Source: Acidimicrobiaceae bacterium | Lineage (GTDB): Bacteria > Actinomycetota > Acidimicrobiia > Acidimicrobiales > Aldehydirespiratoraceae | NCBI GenBank assembly: GCA_009843915.1 | Contig: VYCM01000143.1 | Span: forward strand, 1 to 64,000 | Direction of reading: 5' to 3' | DNA length: 64,000 nt | Program-made: the position numbers and the translations under genes | Part shown: piece after piece, positions 10,098-20,363 of the stretch | How the letters are laid out: every line of letters starts with the position of its first letter | Numbering within the stretch: the first letter of the stretch is position 1 | The notes under the pieces: generated by a model | Told to the model about the DNA's origin: nothing | Database searches by the model: none | What the model saw: the letters and a program-made list of their open reading frames with translations, nothing else

Positions 10098-11366
10098 TCA
10101 GCTGGCGCGCCGGGAGCGAGTGTCGTCCTCCTCGGCGCGCGGTACGAGCGTGGGGTTCACGTTCCGGCTTACGGCCTCGCGGTCGATCACCACAGTGGAG
10201 ATGTCCTCGCGACCCGGAAGGTCGTACATGATGTCGAGCAGGACCTCCTCGAGCACGGCCCGCAGCCCCCGAGCCCCCGATGCCCGCTTGATGGCCTCGT
10301 CGGCTATGGCCTCCAAGGCGTCCTCTTCGAAGGCCAGATCGACGTTCTCGAACCGGAACATCTTCTGGTACTGCTTGACGAGGGCGTTGCGGGGTTCCAC
10401 CAGGATGCGCATCAGGGCGTCGCGCTCCAGACTGCCGACCGCCCCCATCACCGGCAGCCGCCCGATGAACTCGGGGATCAGCCCGTACTTGGTGAGATCC
10501 TCGGGGAGCACCTCGGCGAAGATGGCGCCCAAGTCCTTGTCCTCGGGCCGGCGGATGTCGGCGCCGAATCCGACGCCCCGGGCGCCGGCGCGACGCTCCA
10601 CGATCTTCTCGATGCCGGCGAATGCTCCCCCGCAGATGAAAAGGACATTGGTCGTGTCGATCTGGATGAACTCCTGGTGGGGGTGCTTGCGCCCTCCCTG
10701 CGGGGGCACGGATGCCGAAGTGCCCTCCAGGATCTTGAGCAGAGCCTGCTGGACGCCCTCGCCCGAGACGTCGCGAGTGATCGACGGGTTCTCGCTCTTG
10801 CGGGCGATCTTGTCGATCTCGTCTATGTAGATGATGCCTTTCTCGGCCTTCTTGACGTCGTAATCGGCGGCCTGGATGAGCTTGAGGAGGATGTTCTCCA
10901 CATCCTCGCCCACGTAGCCGGCCTCGGTCAGGGCGGTGGCGTCGGCTATGGCGAAGGGCACGTTGAGCATCCGGGCGAGCGTCTGGGCCATGAGCGTCTT
11001 GCCGCAGCCGGTCGGGCCGATGAGAAGGATGTTCGACTTCTGCAGCTCTACCTCGGGGTCCTGGCTCTCGCCGAGCTGCACTCGCTTGTAGTGGTTGTAG
11101 ACCGCGACCGAGAGGATGCGCTTGGCGCTGTCCTGCCCGACGATGTAGTCGTCGAGGAAGGTGTAGATCTCACGAGGGGCGGGCAGCTCGCCGACGGGGT
11201 CGTCGGACGGGCCGGCCAGTTCCTCGTCGATGATCTCGTTGCACAGGTCGATGCACTCGTCGCAGATGTAGACGCCGGGGCCGGCGATGAGCTTCTTGAC
11301 CTGTTTCTGCGACTTGCCGCAGAACGAGCACTTCAGAAGCTCGCCACCCTCACCAAGCTTGGCCAC
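10098..11366 (-). CDS. clpX: ATP-dependent Clp protease ATP-binding subunit ClpX
   Basis: N-terminal C4 zinc finger CSFCGKSQ...[35 protein letters not shown]. Confidence 0.97.
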   Translation of the reverse strand: MAKLGEGGELLKCSFCGKSQKQVKKLIAGPGVYICDECIDLCNEIIDEELAGPSDDPVGELPAPREIYTFLDDYIVGQDSAKRILSVAVYNHYKRVQLGESQDPEVELQKSNILLIGPTGCGKTLMAQTLARMLNVPFAIADATALTEAGYVGEDVENILLKLIQAADYDVKKAEKGIIYIDEIDKIARKSENPSITRDVSGEGVQQALLKILEGTSASVPPQGGRKHPHQEFIQIDTTNVLFICGGAFAGIEKIVERRAGARGVGFGADIRRPEDKDLGAIFAEVLPEDLTKYGLIPEFIGRLPVMGAVGSLERDALMRILVEPRNALVKQYQKMFRFENVDLAFEEDALEAIADEAIKRASGARGLRAVLEEVLLDIMYDLPGREDISTVVIDREAVSRNVNPTLVPRAEEDDTRSRRAS

Positions 11367-11388
11367 GCGGTCGTCTCCCCTTCAAGTG

Positions 11389-12027
11389 TCAGCTGATCGC
11401 ACGAATGGCGCTGCTGTTGTCCACCACATTACGCGCTTCGATCACCTCGTCGATGATCCCGTACTCCTTGGCCTGCTCGGCGGTCATGACGAAGTCCCGG
11501 TCGGTGTCGGTGGCGATCTGCTCGATGGGCTGGCCGGTGTGCTCCGAGAGCACCTCCTCCAACGACTTCTTCAGCCGGGCCACCTCGGAGGCGATCCGCT
11601 CTATGTCGCTGGCATCGCCGTGCGCCCCCGCGTAGGGCTGGTGGAGGAGGATCTTGGCGTGTGGGAGGGCAAGGCGCTTGCCTCTGGTACCGGCCGCCAG
11701 CAGCACGGCGGCAGCCGATGCAGCCTGACCGAAGCAGATGGTGGTGATGTCGGGCTTGATGTACTGCATCGTGTCGTAGATCGCGAACAGCGAGTTGATG
11801 TCCCCGCCGGGGCTGTTGATGTAGAGGTTGATGTCCTTGTCGGGATCCTCGGACTCGAGGTGCAGGAGCTGCGCGCAGATCAGGTTGGCGACCACGTCGT
11901 CGATGGGGGTGCCCAGGAAGATGATGTTCTCCTTGAGGAGCCGGCTGTACAGGTCGAAGGCACGCTCGCCGCGGTTGGTCTGCTCCACCACGGTCGGGAC
12001 CAAGTAGTTGCGGGGGCTGATGCTCAC
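11389..12027 (-). CDS. clpP: ATP-dependent Clp protease proteolytic subunit
   Basis: [49 protein letters not shown] start overlaps tig stop (GTGA). Confidence 0.96.
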   Translation of the reverse strand: MSISPRNYLVPTVVEQTNRGERAFDLYSRLLKENIIFLGTPIDDVVANLICAQLLHLESEDPDKDINLYINSPGGDINSLFAIYDTMQYIKPDITTICFGQAASAAAVLLAAGTRGKRLALPHAKILLHQPYAGAHGDASDIERIASEVARLKKSLEEVLSEHTGQPIEQIATDTDRDFVMTAEQAKEYGIIDEVIEARNVVDNSSAIRAIS

Positions 12028-13460
12028 GATACGTCCTGGGGTTGTTCGTCCTGGGTTTGTTCGTCCTGGGATGGATCGGCGTCTACATCCTGAGGGCTCG
12101 CCGCGCCTTCGCCAACGTCGGCGGGAAGGGTCAGCAGCTCCGGATCGACGACCTCCCCGTCGGGATCGACCAGCTCGACCCGCTCGGTGATCCACTCCAT
12201 GGCGGTCCGCTTGGAGATCTGCGAACGCATGTCCGACAGCCGTCCGGACGAGGCCAGCGCGTCGCGCAGCCGGGCGGTCTCGGCCGCCGCATCCACCTCG
12301 GCGCCGTTGCCGGCCGCGACCACAGCCTGCTCCAGTTCGGCGTCGACCGCCTCGTCGTCCGCCTCGAGACCCTCGGCCACGGCCACGGCCCGCAGCGCGA
12401 GATCCAGCTTGACGCTGCGGTCGGCGCTGAGCCGCAGGCCGCCCTCGAACTCGTCGCGGGACTGGCCGATGCTGTCGAGGTAGTCGTCGAGCTCGTAGCC
12501 CCGCTGGGCGAGGTCTCTGGTCAGGTTCTCGCGCCGCGCGTCCACCTCCGACGCGATCATCGCCTCGGGAACCTCGTCGGTGACGAGACCAGCCACCGCG
12601 GCGGCGACAGCCTCGCGGCGCACCGATTCGGCGTACATCACCCTGGTTCTGGCCTGTCCGGCCTCGAGCGCGCCGCGGAACTCCTCGGCCGTGTCGAACT
12701 CGGTGTTGGCCCCCACGAACTCGTCGTCGAAGTCGGGCAGGACAGCCTCCTGCACCTCCTTGACGAGCACCCGGAAACGGAGCTTCTGATCCTCGTCGGG
12801 GTCGGGATGCGAGGCCAGGAACTCCAGGATGTCGCCGGCGCTGGAGCCGCGCAGGTTCTCGTCGATCTCGGGCACCACCGCCCCGGTGCCGAGCAGGTAG
12901 TCGTAGTCGGAGGTAGTGAGACCGTCGATGGTCTCGCCGCCCAGGGCGCCGGTGATGTCGATGGTGAGATGATCGCCGTCGACCGCGGCCCGCTTCACCG
13001 GCGCCAGCTCCGCGAATTGCCTGCGGAACCGGTCGATCTCGGCCTCGATCTCCTCCTCGTCGACTGCAGGGCTGGGGATCTGCACGCTCAACTCGTCGTA
13101 GCCCGACACCAGGATGGCCGGACGGACGTCGACCACCGCGTCGAAGGACACCGGACCCGCTTCCGCGCCCTCGGTGACCTCGATGCGGGGCGCGTCGATG
13201 ACGTCGACGTCGTGCTCGACGACGGCGCGGGCGTAGTAGTCGGGCAGGGAGGCCCGCAGGGCCTCCGCCCGGCCCGCCGCCGGTCCCAGCTGCGCCTCCA
13301 GCAGCCGTCGGGGCGCCCTGCCGGGACGGAAACCCGGAATCCGCACCTCGTGGGCGATGCGCCTGAAGGCCGCCTCGACCTCGGTCTCGAACTCTGCCTC
13401 ATCCAACTCTACGGTCAGCTTGACGCGGTTGTCGGTGAGCGTCTCGACGCTGCTGCGCAC
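12024..13460 (-). CDS. tig: Trigger factor (peptidyl-prolyl isomerase chaperone)
   Basis: [43 protein letters not shown] ribosome-binding signature; GTG start inferred at 13460. Confidence 0.92.
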   Translation of the reverse strand: MRSSVETLTDNRVKLTVELDEAEFETEVEAAFRRIAHEVRIPGFRPGRAPRRLLEAQLGPAAGRAEALRASLPDYYARAVVEHDVDVIDAPRIEVTEGAEAGPVSFDAVVDVRPAILVSGYDELSVQIPSPAVDEEEIEAEIDRFRRQFAELAPVKRAAVDGDHLTIDITGALGGETIDGLTTSDYDYLLGTGAVVPEIDENLRGSSAGDILEFLASHPDPDEDQKLRFRVLVKEVQEAVLPDFDDEFVGANTEFDTAEEFRGALEAGQARTRVMYAESVRREAVAAAVAGLVTDEVPEAMIASEVDARRENLTRDLAQRGYELDDYLDSIGQSRDEFEGGLRLSADRSVKLDLALRAVAVAEGLEADDEAVDAELEQAVVAAGNGAEVDAAAETARLRDALASSGRLSDMRSQISKRTAMEWITERVELVDPDGEVVDPELLTLPADVGEGAASPQDVDADPSQDEQTQDEQPQDVS

Positions 13461-13569
13461 GGCCGCGAGTGTACCGGTGCGGTCCCGCGGCACTACGCGA
13501 GCCCCGTCCCCGTCCAGCCCTGATGTTCGAAGCATCGCAGTGGTCAAGGGCCGCTACCGTGAGGGGCCC

Positions 13570-13641
13570 GCGGGCGTAGTTCAACGGCTAGAACCTCAGC
13601 CTTCCAAGCTGATGATGCCGGTTCGATTCCGGTCGCCCGCT
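13570..13641 (+). tRNA. tRNA-Gly (anticodon TCC)
   Basis: Acceptor GCGGGCG/CGCCCGC, anticodon stem TCAGC/GCTGA with loop CTTCCAA, T-arm GGTTCGATTCC. Confidence 0.95.
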
Positions 13642-13671
13642 CAAGCGTCCAACTACCAGCAAGCCTGTGCC

Positions 13672-14943
13672 ATGACCGAGTCACTGCTCGAACGCTCAGC
13701 CCGCTTCATCGACGGCGCCACCTACGAGGGACCTGAGAGCGTCAACCCCGTGGACAGGTCTTTCCACGAGATCGCCGACGGCGTGGGGCTGGTGTGCGGC
13801 TTCTCCCACATCTGGACACTCGACGCCGACGAGGGGCTCGTGGTGGTGGACACGTCCCAGCCCGACTGGGCGTCTGCCGCGCTGGAGCATCTCCGCCGGT
13901 GGCGTGACGTTCCGGTCGACACCATCGTCTACACCCACGGGCATGTGGACCACGTCAGCGGCGCGCCCGTCTTTCGCGACGACGCCGTGGAGCGCAGGCG
14001 TCCCTCGCCGAGGGTGGTGGCCCATGACGCGGTGGGGCGACGCTTCGAGCGCTACGACCTCACCCGCGGCTACAACGAATGCGTCAACGCCCGCCAGTTC
14101 GGCAGGAGATACCGGGCCGGGTTCTTCGACATCGACTGGGTGAAGCCTCACCTGACCTACTCCGACGGCATGGAGTTGGAGGTGGGCGAGACCAGGATGC
14201 AGTTGACCCACGAGAAGGGCGAGACCGACGATCACACCATCGTGTGGGTGCCGCAGCAGGGGGTTCTGTTCACCGGTGACCTGGTCATCTGGGCCTTCCC
14301 GAACGCCGGCAACCCCCAGAAGGCGCAGCGCTACCCCTCGGAGTGGGCCGCGGCGCTGCGGCGCATGATCGATCTGCGCCCCTCCCTGCTGGCTCCCGCG
14401 CACGGCCTGCCCGTCGCCGGCACGGAGCGGATCGCCCGAGTCCTTGACGACACCGCCACCGCGCTCGAGGGCCTCGTGGCCGACACCCTGGCGATGATGA
14501 ACGCAGGCGCTTCCCTCGACGAGATCCTGCACACGGTGCGGGTGCCCACCGATCTCCTGGAACGGCCGTACCTGCGCCCCTCCTACGACGAGCCCGAGTT
14601 CGTGGTGCGCAACATCTGGCGCCTGTACGGCGGTTGGCACGACGCCAACCCGGCCCGGCTCAAGCCCGCACCCGACGCCGCCATAGCCGCGGAGGTGGCG
14701 ATTATGGCTGGTGGGGCGGCCGCGCTGGCCCAGCGGGCCGCCGAACTCTGCGAGGCCGGAGAACTGCGGCTCGCCTGCCAGCTGGTCGAGTGGGCCGCCC
14801 AGGCTGCACCCGCCGACGAGGAGGTCCACGCCGCGAGGGCTGAGGTGTACCGGATCCGCCGCGACAGTGAGCTGTCCTTGATGGCCCGAAACATCTTCCG
14901 GGATGCGTTCTATTCCTCGAAAGCCCGGCTGCAACCCGAGTAG
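13672..14943 (+). CDS. MBL-fold metallo-hydrolase with alkylsulfatase-like C-terminus
   Basis: YTHGHVDHVSG metal-binding motif; HEKGETDDHTIVW; C-terminal helical region. Confidence 0.8.
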   Translation: MTESLLERSARFIDGATYEGPESVNPVDRSFHEIADGVGLVCGFSHIWTLDADEGLVVVDTSQPDWASAALEHLRRWRDVPVDTIVYTHGHVDHVSGAPVFRDDAVERRRPSPRVVAHDAVGRRFERYDLTRGYNECVNARQFGRRYRAGFFDIDWVKPHLTYSDGMELEVGETRMQLTHEKGETDDHTIVWVPQQGVLFTGDLVIWAFPNAGNPQKAQRYPSEWAAALRRMIDLRPSLLAPAHGLPVAGTERIARVLDDTATALEGLVADTLAMMNAGASLDEILHTVRVPTDLLERPYLRPSYDEPEFVVRNIWRLYGGWHDANPARLKPAPDAAIAAEVAIMAGGAAALAQRAAELCEAGELRLACQLVEWAAQAAPADEEVHAARAEVYRIRRDSELSLMARNIFRDAFYSSKARLQPE

Positions 14944-14959
14944 GCACCAGACTGACGGC

Positions 14960-16030
14960 ATGCGCACCGAGTTCGATCCCGACCGGCTTCCCCTGACGAT
15001 CCTGGAGCTCTTCAGGATCAAGCAGGGAGAGATGGTCTCAGCCCTCATGCACCTGGGCACGCGCCTGGGCCTCTGGGGAGCACTCCGAGACTCCGAGCCC
15101 TGCACGAGCACCCAACTGGCCGAGGCGTCCGGCCTCCAGGAGCGCTGGGTCCGGGAATGGCTTCACGGGATGGCCGCCACCGAGCTCGTGCAGCATGATG
15201 ACGGCCGCTTTGCGCTGACGCCCGAGGCCCGGGTGGCGCTGACCGACAGGGACCACTGGTCCTTCATGCCCGGGGTGTTCGGGCCTCCCATGACGCACTA
15301 CGAGATAGAGCGAACCGCGGAGGCGTTCCGCACCGGCGTGGGCATGACTTGGGCCGAGCACGGCGACCACGCCTGCCACATGCAGTGCTCCATGTCGGCG
15401 GCTCGGCAAGAGAGCTTCCTCGTGCCGACGGTCCTGGCCTCCTTCGATGGAGCGACCGACCGGCTGCGAGCCGGTAGCGCCCGCATCGTGGATGTCGGCT
15501 GCGGAGCCGGGGTGGCGGCCAGGCTGCTGGCGTCGAGCTTCCCCCAGGCGACCGTGGTGGGCATCGACCCCTCCGAGCGGGCGATCACGTCGGCCCGGGC
15601 CGAGACGGAAGCCGCTGGCCTCGACAACGTGACCTTCGAGCAGGGAACCTTCGACGACTTGGACCTCTTCGGGCCGGTCGACCTGCTCGTGACCCTCGAC
15701 GTGCTGCACGACCTGCCGCGCCCGCAGGACGCGATCGCGGCCGCCAGCCGGAATCTGGCCGCCGACGGCTGGTGGCTGGTGGCCGACATCAAAGGGCGCG
15801 GGGACCTGGAATCCAACCGGAAGATCCCGGTGCTGCCCTACATGTACGCGATGTCGGTCTTCTACTGCATGTCCTCCGCCCTGTCAGAGCCGGGAGGCGA
15901 GGGCTTGGGGACCCTGGGGATGTACCCGGCCCGACTGGAGGAGATGGTCACAGGCGCCGGGTTCACCCGGTTCACCCGCCATGACGTCGAGCTGGACCCG
16001 ACCAACTGGTACTACGAGATCCGGCTTTGA
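14960..16030 (+). CDS. Class I SAM-dependent methyltransferase with N-terminal winged-helix domain
   Basis: IVDVGCGAGVAARLLA motif I, LLVTLDVLHDLPRP; N-term QLAEASGLQERWVREWLHGM. Confidence 0.85.
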   Translation: MRTEFDPDRLPLTILELFRIKQGEMVSALMHLGTRLGLWGALRDSEPCTSTQLAEASGLQERWVREWLHGMAATELVQHDDGRFALTPEARVALTDRDHWSFMPGVFGPPMTHYEIERTAEAFRTGVGMTWAEHGDHACHMQCSMSAARQESFLVPTVLASFDGATDRLRAGSARIVDVGCGAGVAARLLASSFPQATVVGIDPSERAITSARAETEAAGLDNVTFEQGTFDDLDLFGPVDLLVTLDVLHDLPRPQDAIAAASRNLAADGWWLVADIKGRGDLESNRKIPVLPYMYAMSVFYCMSSALSEPGGEGLGTLGMYPARLEEMVTGAGFTRFTRHDVELDPTNWYYEIRL

Positions 16031-16048
16031 CCCAGGCCGCGCTCAGGT

Positions 16049-16342
16049 CTAGTCGTCGGCCGAATCGGACTCCGCGGCCCGGGGCGCCACCTCGGGATAG
16101 AGGTGGGAGATGGTGCCCGGCTCGATACGGCAGGACTCGATGTAGGCATCCACGTCCTCGCCCTTGACACGGATCACCCGGCCCATCCGGTAGGCAGCGA
16201 TGTATCCCTCATCAATGAAGCGGTACAGCGTTCGCGTCGTGATGCCGAGGCGCTTGGCCGCCGCGGTCGTACCCAGCCACTCGATCTGAGCCTGCTCGGG
16301 TTGTTCTTCATCGATCATGGCTATAGTTGCCTTTCGATCCAT
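16049..16342 (-). CDS. Helix-turn-helix DNA-binding protein, excisionase/BldC-like
   Basis: WLGTTAAAKRLGITTRTLYRFIDEGYIAAYRMGRVIRVKGEDVDAYI is a typical MerR/excisionase-type HTH; alternative ATG at 16318. Confidence 0.85.
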   Translation of the reverse strand: MDRKATIAMIDEEQPEQAQIEWLGTTAAAKRLGITTRTLYRFIDEGYIAAYRMGRVIRVKGEDVDAYIESCRIEPGTISHLYPEVAPRAAESDSADD

Positions 16343-16555
16343 TCTATGATGATTTAGGCCTGTCGAAGCTCATCGCACGAACAGCATGCCCTACGACGAG
16401 ATCAAGCAGAGTCTATGGCAATGACCGCGGTAGAAGGTGGATACACGTCCATCTCGGCCCAACCAGCCGCGGCGAGAATGCCCACACGGCCGACGACCGC
16501 TGTCCGCCACACATGCGGGCCTCAAGAGCGGGCGTCAACGACTAGCCTGAGGAAC

Positions 16556-17599
16556 GTGATCGATCGGGTCCTACTGGCTTCGCCGCGCGGGTTCTGCGCC
16601 GGAGTGGACATGGCGATCAAGGCGCTGACCTGGATGATCCAGGCCTTCGATCCGCCCGTGTACTGCTACCACGAGATAATCCACAACCAGAAGGTGGTGA
16701 AGCGCTTCGAGGACGCGGGCGTCGTGTTCGTCGACGACATCTCCGAGGTGCCGCCGGGAGAGCCGATCATGCTCTCGGCCCACGGCTCCGCCCCGGAGGT
16801 GGTGCAGGTCGCCCGCGATCGGGGCGGCTACGTCGTGGACGCCGTCTGCCCCCTGGTCACCAAGGTCCACCACGAGGTCAAGACCCGGGCCGCCAAGGGC
16901 TACAAGATCGTTTACGTGGGTCACGAGGGCCACGAGGAGGCCGTGGGGACGATGGCCGTCGCCCCCGAGGCCATCTACCGCGTGGAGAACGCCAGGGGGG
17001 TGGCCGCACTGCCGGAGTTCTCCGAACCGGTCGCCGTCCTGGCCCAGACCACCCTCTCGCACCGTGAGTGGGAGGGAGTGCTGGAGCACACCCGCCGGCG
17101 CTTCCCCGACTTGTGGCAGCCGAGCATCAGCGACCTCTGCTTCGCGACCACCAACCGGCAGACGGCGCTGATGGAGATTGCGCCCGAATGCGACGCCGTG
17201 CTGGTCATCGGATCAGCCAACTCGTCCAACACCCAGTCCTTGGTGGACTTGGCAGCCGAGGCGGGCTGCCGCAGGGTGCTGAGGATCAACGACGCCGACG
17301 ACATTCCCCCCGACCTCTCGGGAACGATCGGTGTGACTGCGGGAGCCTCCGCACCCGAAGACCTCGTCAGGGGGGTCATCGAGCGTCTGGCGCCCGCTCA
17401 GGGCACCGAGGAGGTGACCGTCATCGACGAGGACGAGTACTTCCCGCCGCCGCGCAACCTTCGCGACCTGCTGGCCGCCGTGGAAGCGGCCGCCGTCGTG
17501 AGCCTCGGATCCCGAACCCGAGACCGGGAGCCCTTGAGCGACCGCACGATCGACGCCAGCGACCTGCTCGACAGGCTCAGCCCGAGCCCGGCCGCCTAA
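16556..17599 (+). CDS. ispH: 4-hydroxy-3-methylbut-2-enyl diphosphate reductase
   Basis: VLLASPRGFCAGVDMAI, HEIIHN, LSAHGSAPEV, three Fe-S cysteines; GTG start inferred. Confidence 0.95.
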   Translation: MIDRVLLASPRGFCAGVDMAIKALTWMIQAFDPPVYCYHEIIHNQKVVKRFEDAGVVFVDDISEVPPGEPIMLSAHGSAPEVVQVARDRGGYVVDAVCPLVTKVHHEVKTRAAKGYKIVYVGHEGHEEAVGTMAVAPEAIYRVENARGVAALPEFSEPVAVLAQTTLSHREWEGVLEHTRRRFPDLWQPSISDLCFATTNRQTALMEIAPECDAVLVIGSANSSNTQSLVDLAAEAGCRRVLRINDADDIPPDLSGTIGVTAGASAPEDLVRGVIERLAPAQGTEEVTVIDEDEYFPPPRNLRDLLAAVEAAAVVSLGSRTRDREPLSDRTIDASDLLDRLSPSPAA

Positions 17600-17607
17600 C
17601 TCGTGAT

Positions 17608-18345
17608 TCAGGCTTGGGGCGGTTCCTGACCGGCTAGCACGCGGGCCTCCACGTAGAGGTCGCCCAACTCGACGAAGAGGCGGTCGGTGACCTCGCTCAC
17701 GGCCCGGCGCGGCACCCGCCCGCCGACCTTGGCGGGCGGTGGGATCGGTTCGCCGACGACGACGATTACCCGGCGGGGGCGAGGCACGAACGAACCCACT
17801 GGAAGGGCCCGGACAGTGCCGCCGAGCCCGACAGGAACGATCGGTACCCCGGCGCGGGCCGCGACGAACGCCGGCCCGTCCATCATGTCGTCGCGCCGGA
17901 CCCGGTCGCCGGTGCGTCGAGTCCCCTCAGGGAACATCACCAGCGGCTCGCCGAGTGCCAGCACGTCGGTGGCGGCCCGCAGCGCGGTGCGGTCGGCGGT
18001 TCCCCGCTCCACGGGAAAGCCGCCCAGCACGGTGAGTAACGTGCCCAGGGGCCTGTTCTCCCACAGGCTCTCCTTTCCCATGAAGCGCAGCCGCCTGCTG
18101 GTGGCCATCCCGGCGATCGGGGTGTCGATGAAGGACCGGTGTACGGGCGACAGGATGAACGGGCCGGGCGGGAAGTTCTCCTTACCCTCAACCCGCAGCC
18201 TGAACAGCAGCTTGCACAGGGCGAGGACCATCGACCAGAGAACCCCATAAAGGAGCCGCCCCCAGAGGGGCTGGCGACTGCGGTGAAGGGCATCGTCGCC
18301 GGCCGTGCCGTCCTGCCTACGGCGCCCGTATGCGCTGCGGCTCAT
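17608..18345 (-). CDS. 1-acyl-sn-glycerol-3-phosphate acyltransferase family
   Basis: PlsC family: SPVHRSFIDTP (HX4D variant), FPEGTRRTGD. Confidence 0.88.
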   Translation of the reverse strand: MSRSAYGRRRQDGTAGDDALHRSRQPLWGRLLYGVLWSMVLALCKLLFRLRVEGKENFPPGPFILSPVHRSFIDTPIAGMATSRRLRFMGKESLWENRPLGTLLTVLGGFPVERGTADRTALRAATDVLALGEPLVMFPEGTRRTGDRVRRDDMMDGPAFVAARAGVPIVPVGLGGTVRALPVGSFVPRPRRVIVVVGEPIPPPAKVGGRVPRRAVSEVTDRLFVELGDLYVEARVLAGQEPPQA

Positions 18346-18355
18346 GACCTCCCGC

Positions 18356-19024
18356 TCACACCAGTTCCAGTATCTGCTCGATCGTCTCGTCGAAGGTCTT
18401 GTCGGTGGTGTCGAGCACCAATGCCTCCGGGGCCACCGCCAGCGGACCGGTACGGCGGGTGGAGTCGATCATGTCGCGCCGGGCCAGATCGGCGGCGACG
18501 GCATCGACTCCTGCGGCCTCGGGTCCGCCGTCGGGCGGGTTCGGTGCGTCGGCCAGGCCGTCCTGGCGGGCCCGGCGCAGGGCTCTGACCGCGGGGTCGG
18601 CGGTCAGGTAGACCTTGACCGCGGCGTCGGGGAACACCACTGTGCCGATGTCGCGCCCCTCCAGCACTCCCCCGCCGCACCGGCGGACCCACTCGCGCTG
18701 GCGGGCCACCATCTCGGACCGCACGTCGGGGTTGGCCGCGACCAGGCTCACAGCCCGGTTCACGGACCGCCCCCGGATCTCCACCGTGGCGTCCACGCCG
18801 TCGACGAAGACCCGGTCCTGCTCGACCCGGAGGTCGATGGCGCGGGCCACATTCGCGCTGAAGCGGTTGTCGGCGGGATCGCCGCCGGCCCGCAGCACCG
18901 CGAACGTGACCGCCCGGTACATCGCACCGGTGTCGAGGTACTCCATGCCCAGCCGGTCGGCCACGGCCCGGGCGACGCTGGTCTTGCCCGAGCCGGCCGG
19001 GCCGTCGATGGCTATGACCCTCAT
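18356..19024 (-). CDS. cmk: Cytidylate kinase
   Basis: MRVIAIDGPAGSGKTSVARAVADRLGMEYLDTGAMYRAVT. Confidence 0.95.
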   Translation of the reverse strand: MRVIAIDGPAGSGKTSVARAVADRLGMEYLDTGAMYRAVTFAVLRAGGDPADNRFSANVARAIDLRVEQDRVFVDGVDATVEIRGRSVNRAVSLVAANPDVRSEMVARQREWVRRCGGGVLEGRDIGTVVFPDAAVKVYLTADPAVRALRRARQDGLADAPNPPDGGPEAAGVDAVAADLARRDMIDSTRRTGPLAVAPEALVLDTTDKTFDETIEQILELV

Positions 19025-19059
19025 GTGGTTATGACCCTCATCTGAGCTATAACCCTCAT
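19021..19059 (-). CDS. Putative 12-codon mini-ORF (MRVIAQMRVITT) between aroA and cmk, from start-region duplication
   Basis: ATGA overlap with aroA stop at one end and with cmk start at the other; encodes two copies of the cmk N-terminus MRVIA/T. Confidence 0.45.
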   Translation of the reverse strand: MRVIAQMRVITT

Positions 19060-20363
19060 GGGTGCCCTCCGCCGGGCAGTCTCAGAGCCTCCAGCGCCTC
19101 GTAGAAGCCGGGGAACGTCTTGGCTACGCACCCGGGGTTCTCGATCTGCATTCCCGGCACCGACAGGCCCAGAACCGAGAACGCCATCGCGATCCGGTGG
19201 TCGTCGTAGGTGCGGACCCGGGCACCCACGGGAGCCGGAGGGGGCACCACCTCGAACCCGTCGGCCGACTCCCGAGCCTGGACGCCGCACCGGCGGAGCT
19301 CCGAGACCACGGCGGCTATCCGGTCGCTCTCCTTGCCCCGCACGAATCCGATGCCCCGCACCGTCGTGGGAGTGCCGGCCACGGCGGCCACCACGCCCAG
19401 GGTGGGGGCGGTGTCGGACATGTCGGACAGGTCGACATCCACGCCCCGCAGGGGGCCGCCGATCACCCGGGTGCCGGCCTCGTCCTGGTCCACCCCCGCC
19501 CCCATGTCCGCCAGCAACGCGGCGAAGCGGGCGTCGCCCTGGACCGAACCGGAGCCGAGGCCCTCGACCCGCACCGTGCCGCAGGTCACCGCGGCCGCTG
19601 CCATGAAGTACGAGGCCGACGAGGCGTCGGGCTCCACCTCGAAGCGCCCGGGGGGCCGGTAGCCCTCGCCCGCGATGCGCACCTCGTGGTCGCCGACCTC
19701 GACGGCCGCGCCGAAGGCCCTCATGACCTGGGCCGTCATCTCGACGTACGACCGGCTCACCACCACCCCGGCGATTCGGATCGTCAGCCCGCCGGGAACC
19801 AGTGGTGCGGCCAGCATCAGCCCGGAGAGGAACTGGCTGGACCGATCGGCGGCCACCGACGTGTCACCGGAGCGGATTGGTCCTCGGATCAGCATCGGCA
19901 GGCCGTCACCGCCGGACGGGAGTTCCACCCGAACGCCGAGCCGCCGCAGCGAGTCGGTCAGATCGCCGAAGGGCCGGGCTCTCAACTGCGGATGGCCGTC
20001 CAAGGTCACTGACCGCTCGGACAGGGCCAGCACCGGCGCTATGAAGCGGCTCGTCGTGCCCGACATTCGGGCGTCCACCACCGCGCCCTCCGGCGCTTCG
20101 ACCGTTCCTGCGGTGCCGCGGATCTGCATGACCGCCTTCTCGGGAGTGCAGATCACCTCGGCACCCAGCGACCTGACCGCTTCAACCATGGCCTCGGTGT
20201 CGTCGGCGAAGAGAGCGCCGGTGAGCGTGGTCTCGCCCGAAGCCAGCGCGGCGCAGATGAGAGCCCGGTTGGTGATGCTCTTGGATCCCGGAAGCGTCAC
20301 GGTCGCGTTCGGCGGGAACTCCAACGGGGCGATGTCCAGGGACGGGGGCAGGCTCTCCATCAT
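19056..20363 (-). CDS. aroA: 3-phosphoshikimate 1-carboxyvinyltransferase (EPSP synthase)
   Basis: LPGSKSITNRALICAALA, DARMSGTTSRFIAPV, ESDRIAAVVSELRRCG. Confidence 0.96.
   Translation of the reverse strand: MMESLPPSLDIAPLEFPPNATVTLPGSKSITNRALICAALASGETTLTGALFADDTEAMVEAVRSLGAEVICTPEKAVMQIRGTAGTVEAPEGAVVDARMSGTTSRFIAPVLALSERSVTLDGHPQLRARPFGDLTDSLRRLGVRVELPSGGDGLPMLIRGPIRSGDTSVAADRSSQFLSGLMLAAPLVPGGLTIRIAGVVVSRSYVEMTAQVMRAFGAAVEVGDHEVRIAGEGYRPPGRFEVEPDASSASYFMAAAAVTCGTVRVEGLGSGSVQGDARFAALLADMGAGVDQDEAGTRVIGGPLRGVDVDLSDMSDTAPTLGVVAAVAGTPTTVRGIGFVRGKESDRIAAVVSELRRCGVQARESADGFEVVPPPAPVGARVRTYDDHRIAMAFSVLGLSVPGMQIENPGCVAKTFPGFYEALEALRLPGGGHP

Noticed and set aside
13696-15111. 471-aa minus-strand ORF overlapping MBL-fold and methyltransferase genes
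   Set aside because: No domain; overlaps two well-supported plus-strand genes and only arises from high GC
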